A DNA stretch of 14,906 bases from NCBI GenBank assembly GCA_002501205.1, contig DLRW01000038.1, forward strand, positions 1 through 14,906. The letters run 5' to 3'. The notes under the pieces were generated by a model. It did no database searches. It had not been told where the DNA came from and was given only the letters and a program-made list of their open reading frames with translations. The translations under genes were made by a program, and so were the position numbers. The DNA comes from Flavobacteriales bacterium UBA7878. GTDB lineage: Bacteria > Bacteroidota > Bacteroidia > Flavobacteriales > Schleiferiaceae. Position 1 is the stretch's first letter. The number at the start of each line of letters is the position of its first letter. Below are positions 12,178 through 14,906 of this stretch, one piece after another.

Positions 12178-14906
12178 ATGCACCCACAAGAAATCCCTCA
12201 AGGTATTGATCTAATTTATCGCTTCGACCCGCAAGGCCGCTTCACCTATGTGAATGAGAAGGCACGGGCACTCTTTGATATGGATATTGAGGCCATTTTG
12301 GGGCAGCCCTATTACAGCTTTGTTCGGGAAGATTTTCAGGAAAAGGTGGCAGCCTTCTATGCGCTGCAAATTGAGAAGCGTCAGGCCTCATCCTATTTTG
12401 AGTTTCCCTTTATTGCAGACGGCAAAGAAATTTGGATTGGTCAAACCATTGAATTGCTTTGCGAGAATAATAAAGTGATTGAACTTCTGGGAGTGGCACG
12501 ACCCATCACCGAATTGCGAAAGGTAAAAGCCGATCTTAAGGAAAGCGATGAGCATCTATTGGCCTTACTCAAGCATTTGGATGCAGCCATTTTAATTGAA
12601 GATGCCCAAGGCAAGATTCGCTATGTAAATGATAATTTCTGTCGTTATTTCCGATTGGATTCCAGTCCGGCTGAACTGGCTGGTCAAGTATGCGCCGAAG
12701 TAGGTGCTGGTATTAGCCACCTATTTAAGAATCCGGAAGCTTTTGGGGCTGGCATTGGGCGTTGTTTGGAAGAACAAGTTATTCGCCGCAGCGAGCGCAT
12801 AGCCATGGCCGATGAACGGGTTTTGGAAAGGGACTATATCCCTATGCTTATTGACGAGCAAAACAGAGGGAATTTGTGGGTATACCGCGACGTTACCATG
12901 CGCTACCTAACGGAGCAGGCCCTAATTGAAAGTGAGAAAAAATACCGTGAGGTAATTCAGAATATAGATCTGGGCTTAATGGAAGTAGACAAGGATGAAA
13001 CCATTCTTTGGGCGAACGATTCCTTCTTAAAAACGACCGGTCACGAATTAAAATATTTACAAGGCAAGGATGCCAAGAGTATCTTCCTTAATGCTGAAGA
13101 TCTGGAATATACCAACAATCGACTTAAGGAAACTCAGCATTTGCGAGAGCGCGGTGAAAGCAGCGTTTATGAGCTTCCTATTCGCCATAAGGATGGCAGC
13201 CAATTGTGGATGCAAATTTCCGGCGCTCCCATTAAGGATATTAGTGGTAAGGTGATTGGCTCTTTGGGAATCCATCACAATATCACTCCTTTAAAGTCAT
13301 TGCAAAGTCAATTAGAATATCGCCTCACCTTGCAGGCAATTCTTCTTGATTTGGCGAATGATCTGATTTTCCTGAACCCCGATAAAGAGAACGAAGTAAT
13401 TCAAAAAGCCCTGGGTAGATTGGGGAGTTTCGTAAATGCCGATCGGGTCTATATTTTCGATTATCATCTGGATGAAAATTATACCACCAATACCTACGAA
13501 TGGTGTGCGGAGGGTATTAGTCCCGAAATAGACAACCTTCAAGAAGTACCTTTGGAAGCCATCCCCGAATGGTTTGAAACCCATGAGAAGGGTAAGCCCA
13601 TGATTTATGATCGGGTGCTGGATTTACCAAAAGGTCATCCGGTTCGAGAAATCCTCGAACCTCAAGGAATTCAGTCCATCATAACCATGCCGGTATTGGG
13701 AAATGGCAAGCTGCGTGGCTTTATTGGCTTTGATGCGGTACGTTCTTTAAAAAGCTGGAATGCGGATGAAAAGGAGCTTTTGGAATTTATGGCCCAAATG
13801 CTTGCGGCTCATAACATTAAAAATGAATTTGAGAATCGCTTAGGTGCCAGTGAGTATCGTATGCGCACGGTACTGGAGAATGCTTTGGATGCGGTAATTA
13901 CCATCAACGAAAGAGGCCTGGTTGAAGATTGGAATCATCAGGCAGAACAAATGTTCAAATACAAAGAAGCGGAGGTTATTGGTAAGTCCTTAAGTGGATT
14001 GATTATTCCTGAAAAATATGCTGCTGCGCATGAACGTGGCATGGAACATTTTTTAGCCAGTGGAGAAGGTCCGGTTTTAAATCGCAGGATTGAGTTAATT
14101 GGTCATGATAAGGAGGGGCGTCATTTTCCGCTGGAGCTGAGTATTATCCCCTTTAAGATTGAAGGGCATTACTATTTCTCAGCATTCTTACGAGATATTA
14201 CGGCTCGCAAGCAAGCGGAAGAAGATTTAAGCCTGGCTCTGGAGCAGCAGAAGGAATTGGCACGGATGAAGTCAAGATTGATATCCATGGCTTCGCATGA
14301 ATTCCGCACCCCGCTTACTACCATTAAGGCCAATGCGGAGATGCTGGAACTTTGGGCCACTAAAATTCCGGATGAACATCGGGAAAAGGCGAACCGCTAC
14401 TTGGAGCGTCTAAATCGTGAAACCAACCGACTTAGCAATATCATGACCGACATCTTAATGTTAGGCAGGCTAGAGTCGGGGCGTGTAAACTCACAATTGA
14501 AATCTTTGGATTTAGTGAGTTTCATTCACGATATGAATGACCGACATTTCTCCAGTCAGGAAGACGGTCGTGAACTTAAAATTGTATTGGAGGGGGCACC
14601 TAAATTGGTGCGGATCGATCCAGAAATGCTGGAACATATTATTCAGAATCTGGTGGGTAATGCCTTTAAGTATTCCAAAGGAAAAGCTAATCCAAGTTTG
14701 GAACTCAACTTTGGTATAGATAAGGTTCGATTAAGCGTTAAGGACCAGGGGATAGGAGTGCCAGAAGAAGATCAGAACAAAATATTCAATTCATTTTACC
14801 GAGCCGAGAATACCCGCGGTATCCAGGGAAGTGGTATGGGTTTATCGGTGGTAAAACAGATGAGTGACATGCAAAATCTTAATTTGCGTTTCTTTAGTAA
14901 GGAAGG
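12178..14906 (+). CDS. Soluble multi-sensor PAS/GAF histidine kinase (3' end beyond window)
   Basis: The frame stays open from the ATG at 12178 to the window end (909 codons); an in-frame stop at 12136 limits the start. No membrane segment or signal peptide is seen, so it is a cytoplasmic sensor. Domains in order: a short PAS (about 1-110), a second PAS (122-240), a third PAS with SEKKYREVIQNI (252-375), a GAF domain (about 380-545) and a fourth PAS (558-680) ending in RDITARKQAEE. HisKA follows with the phospho-acceptor His707 in SHEFRTPL, then HATPase_c with N828 in NLVGNAFKYS, DQGIG (856-860), the FYRAE segment and GSGMGL (885-889). The ATP-binding domain is cut just after the G2 box. Ligand and response regulator are unknown. 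It diverges from the DASS transporter; a weak -7-like TAATTTAG is at 12153-12160. Confidence 0.92.
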   Translation, partial: MHPQEIPQGIDLIYRFDPQGRFTYVNEKARALFDMDIEAILGQPYYSFVREDFQEKVAAFYALQIEKRQASSYFEFPFIADGKEIWIGQTIELLCENNKVIELLGVARPITELRKVKADLKESDEHLLALLKHLDAAILIEDAQGKIRYVNDNFCRYFRLDSSPAELAGQVCAEVGAGISHLFKNPEAFGAGIGRCLEEQVIRRSERIAMADERVLERDYIPMLIDEQNRGNLWVYRDVTMRYLTEQALIESEKKYREVIQNIDLGLMEVDKDETILWANDSFLKTTGHELKYLQGKDAKSIFLNAEDLEYTNNRLKETQHLRERGESSVYELPIRHKDGSQLWMQISGAPIKDISGKVIGSLGIHHNITPLKSLQSQLEYRLTLQAILLDLANDLIFLNPDKENEVIQKALGRLGSFVNADRVYIFDYHLDENYTTNTYEWCAEGISPEIDNLQEVPLEAIPEWFETHEKGKPMIYDRVLDLPKGHPVREILEPQGIQSIITMPVLGNGKLRGFIGFDAVRSLKSWNADEKELLEFMAQMLAAHNIKNEFENRLGASEYRMRTVLENALDAVITINERGLVEDWNHQAEQMFKYKEAEVIGKSLSGLIIPEKYAAAHERGMEHFLASGEGPVLNRRIELIGHDKEGRHFPLELSIIPFKIEGHYYFSAFLRDITARKQAEEDLSLALEQQKELARMKSRLISMASHEFRTPLTTIKANAEMLELWATKIPDEHREKANRYLERLNRETNRLSNIMTDILMLGRLESGRVNSQLKSLDLVSFIHDMNDRHFSSQEDGRELKIVLEGAPKLVRIDPEMLEHIIQNLVGNAFKYSKGKANPSLELNFGIDKVRLSVKDQGIGVPEEDQNKIFNSFYRAENTRGIQGSGMGLSVVKQMSDMQNLNLRFFSKE

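Noticed and set aside
12254..12478. 74-residue plus-strand frame near the start of the kinase
   Set aside because: Out of frame with the kinase PAS domains, which read continuously through this stretch.
1..14906. Defence, toxin-antitoxin, phage or secretion system
   Set aside because: No gene has a matching domain; exonuclease VII is a housekeeping nuclease, and the DUF4287-DUF5655 and AHSA1 genes have no toxin-antitoxin layout.

Overview
The window looks like a chromosomal segment of a Bacteroidota bacterium, most likely a marine-type member of the Flavobacteriales. The support is: GC in the mid-40s by eye; promoter-like TAnnTTTG boxes (the -7 element of this phylum) ahead of several genes; weak or absent Shine-Dalgarno sequences before most starts; lipoprotein signals; a YpdA-type bacillithiol disulfide reductase; and protein sequences (XseA, CvfB, DASS transporter, PAS/GAF kinase) that read like that phylum. 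The species cannot be named from the sequence alone.

Layout. (1) 1-2243, plus strand: a small two-helix membrane protein; a lipoprotein that is recognisably an alpha-acetolactate decarboxylase; an AHSA1/SRPBCC protein; and a DUF4287-DUF5655 protein. (2) 2240-4533, minus strand: xseA and xseB (exonuclease VII), then a cytoplasmic DsbA-like CSWC oxidoreductase that appears to have its own promoter. (3) 4644-7063, plus strand: a SulP anion permease with a STAS domain, overlapping by one base a CvfB-like S1/winged-helix RNA-binding protein. (4) 7064-7737: about 670 bases without a gene. It is packed with heptamer-periodic tracts, three copies and one fragment of an approximately 85-base element, and a palindrome. 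(5) 7738-8703, minus strand: YpdA-like flavoprotein. Diverging from it at 8823-10666 are a di-heme c-type cytochrome lipoprotein and an exported six-cysteine protein of unknown function. (6) 10652-12073, minus strand: a DASS (SLC13-type) sodium/anion symporter. (7) 12178 to the window end, plus strand: a large soluble PAS-PAS-PAS-GAF-PAS histidine kinase, cut by the window edge.

How it works together. Most genes are ordinary housekeeping or accessory functions, and I see no single multi-gene system linking the whole window. Three local units may be functional. The first is the membrane protein/acetolactate decarboxylase pair, whose reading frames overlap. The second is the cytochrome/six-Cys pair, 20 bases apart with a strong ribosome binding site. 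The third is the translationally coupled SulP-CvfB pair. A loose redox theme (CSWC oxidoreductase, YpdA, di-heme cytochrome) is present but may be coincidence. I found no tRNA, rRNA, CRISPR array, transposase, phage gene or recognisable defence system. The least explained DNA is the composite repeat field at 7064-7737.
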